Shown here in pieces: positions 4,975 to 5,458 of a stretch of DNA of 5,458 bases. The stretch covers positions 1 to 5,458 of the forward strand of contig JALVFC010000040.1 of the NCBI GenBank assembly GCA_027030285.1, in the 5' to 3' direction. Within the stretch, counting starts at the first letter, position 1. Every line of letters starts with the position of its first letter. A program made the translations under genes and the position numbers. Under the pieces are notes generated by a model that was not told the origin of the DNA, searched no databases, and saw only the letters and a program-made list of their open reading frames with translations. Source of the DNA: Thiotrichaceae bacterium. GTDB lineage: Bacteria > Pseudomonadota > Gammaproteobacteria > Thiotrichales > Thiotrichaceae.

Positions 4975-5458
4975 ATACCACAATCCGCGTGCACGTGAGC
5001 GTGTCGGGTGCGTGGAAGAGGTGGGAGAAGTTTGCGCTGATGGTGCCGTTGAAGAGGGTGATGGTGGGCGTGTGGGGGAGGTCTAGTAGCGGTGCGAAGG
5101 CTTGCAATTTGCCGGCCATGCCGCCGGTAACGTCGGTGGTGTGTGCGCCGGTGGCGATGCGTGCGTCCAGAGCATCGCGCAGCGTGATGCTGTCAATGTG
5201 CGTGGCATCTGGCGTAGTGTGTGGATCGGCGCTAAACAATCCGTCCGTGTCGCTTGCCAGTGCGATGTGGTGGGTGTCAAAATGACGGGCAATATGTGCG
5301 ACAATCGTGTCGCCGGAGAGGATGGCGTGTCCCCACCGCATGTCGGGAACAACAGCGCCGGAGAGCACCACAATGCGCCGGTTGCGAAGAAGCGCACCCA
5401 GCGGCGGGAGGTCGCTGTGAGCAAGCGCTCCCGCATGGGTGGTGAAGATGTGTTCGCT
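4973..5458 (-). CDS. Isopentenyl phosphate kinase, C-terminal part
   Basis: The frame is open to the right edge, so about the first third of the gene is outside; 161 residues are visible against a usual length near 250-260. It belongs to the amino-acid kinase superfamily. Visible motifs: GAVVPDMRWGHAILSGDTIV (34-53), the substrate and ATP-site loop typical of IPK; IALASDTDGLFSADP, the nucleotide-binding region; TDVTGGMAGKLQA, the conserved glycine loop and lysine; and a tail in LFNGT and CTRI, as IPKs end. The enzyme phosphorylates isopentenyl phosphate to isopentenyl diphosphate in the alternative mevalonate pathway, in the cytosol. The diagnostic N-terminal histidine region is not in the window. 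A GTG at 5371 is only an internal codon. Coding-strand codons favour C at third positions, unlike the cargo genes. Its 3' end is duplicated at 1188-1263. Confidence 0.87.
   Translation of the reverse strand, partial: SEHIFTTHAGALAHSDLPPLGALLRNRRIVVLSGAVVPDMRWGHAILSGDTIVAHIARHFDTHHIALASDTDGLFSADPHTTPDATHIDSITLRDALDARIATGAHTTDVTGGMAGKLQAFAPLLDLPHTPTITLFNGTISANFSHLFHAPDTLTCTRIVV
4983..5048. repeat. Right copy of the 66-bp direct repeat, inside the intact IPK 3' end
   Basis: This copy forms codons close to the end of the intact IPK gene, from the GT of NGTIS through CTRI. It differs from the left copy (1198-1263) only at 5022, where T gives His and the left C gives Arg. Beyond 4983 the two gene ends diverge (VV then TAA here, TL then TAG at left). 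If the cargo inserted here, this copy marks the element/gene junction. Confidence 0.93.

Larger units (their letters stand above)
1198..4982. mobile_element. Putative inserted cargo island flanked by direct repeats of a gene 3' end
   Basis: One repeat unit plus cargo spans 3785 bases. Seen: direct 66-bp repeats of the IPK tail at each side, cargo genes all on the plus strand, and GC of roughly 42-45% in sampled cargo lines against about 63-67% in sampled IPK lines (hand counts). Known: integrative elements often enter the 3' end of a conserved gene, restore it with an element-borne tail and leave the old tail at the other end. Inferred: this segment entered that way. Against a classic element, there is no integrase, excisionase or transposase inside. 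It could be a trans-mobilised or decayed element, or recombination with a strain carrying the same cargo beside IPK. Exact boundaries within the repeat cannot be fixed. Confidence 0.6.

Noticed and set aside
4989..5285. 98-residue plus-strand frame opposite IPK
   Set aside because: It is an antisense shadow of a GC-rich gene whose minus-strand frame matches IPK motifs throughout.

Overview
The window looks like a chromosomal segment of a Patescibacteria/CPR-type bacterium (Saccharibacteria-like is my best guess, not proven). The clues are an isopentenyl phosphate kinase, which belongs to the modified mevalonate route found in archaea, Chloroflexi and some CPR bacteria, and a cysteine-patterned secreted protein whose tail resembles CPR pilin-like surface proteins. 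No rRNA, tRNA or CRISPR array is visible.

Layout. Bases 2-1168 (+) hold the C-terminal 388 residues of a secreted protein: a pilin-like region, a Thr/Ala linker, and a TIM-barrel glycosidase-like domain resembling hyaluronidases (GH56-like). Bases 4973-5458 (-) hold the C-terminal 161 residues of isopentenyl phosphate kinase (IPK). Between them lies a plus-strand cargo of lower GC: a frameshifted Gfo/Idh/MocA oxidoreductase (1423-2443), a DegT/DnrJ/EryC1/StrS-type PLP aminotransferase (2457-3731), a NUDIX hydrolase (3731-4192), a strong terminator, and a second, separately promoted NUDIX hydrolase (4305-4811) with its own terminator.

The main structural finding is that the last 66 bases of shared IPK coding sequence occur twice as direct repeats (1198-1263 and 4983-5048, 65/66 identical), exactly bracketing the cargo. 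The left copy is a detached IPK tail that still ends in a stop at the same codon as the intact gene, 19 bases from the glycosidase stop. The simplest reading is that the glycosidase gene and IPK were once convergent neighbours, and that a cargo of about 3.8 kb entered the 3' end of IPK, brought a replacement tail, and displaced the native tail to the far side. No integrase is encoded inside, so the mover acted in trans, has been lost, or the event was homologous recombination.

How the genes work together. The oxidoreductase and aminotransferase form a typical oxidise-then-aminate pair for making an amino sugar or aminocyclitol. The coupled NUDIX enzyme could act on a nucleotide or NDP-sugar. 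The sequence does not identify the substrate, and the frameshift suggests the pathway may now be broken or switched off in this genome (or that the read carries an indel error).
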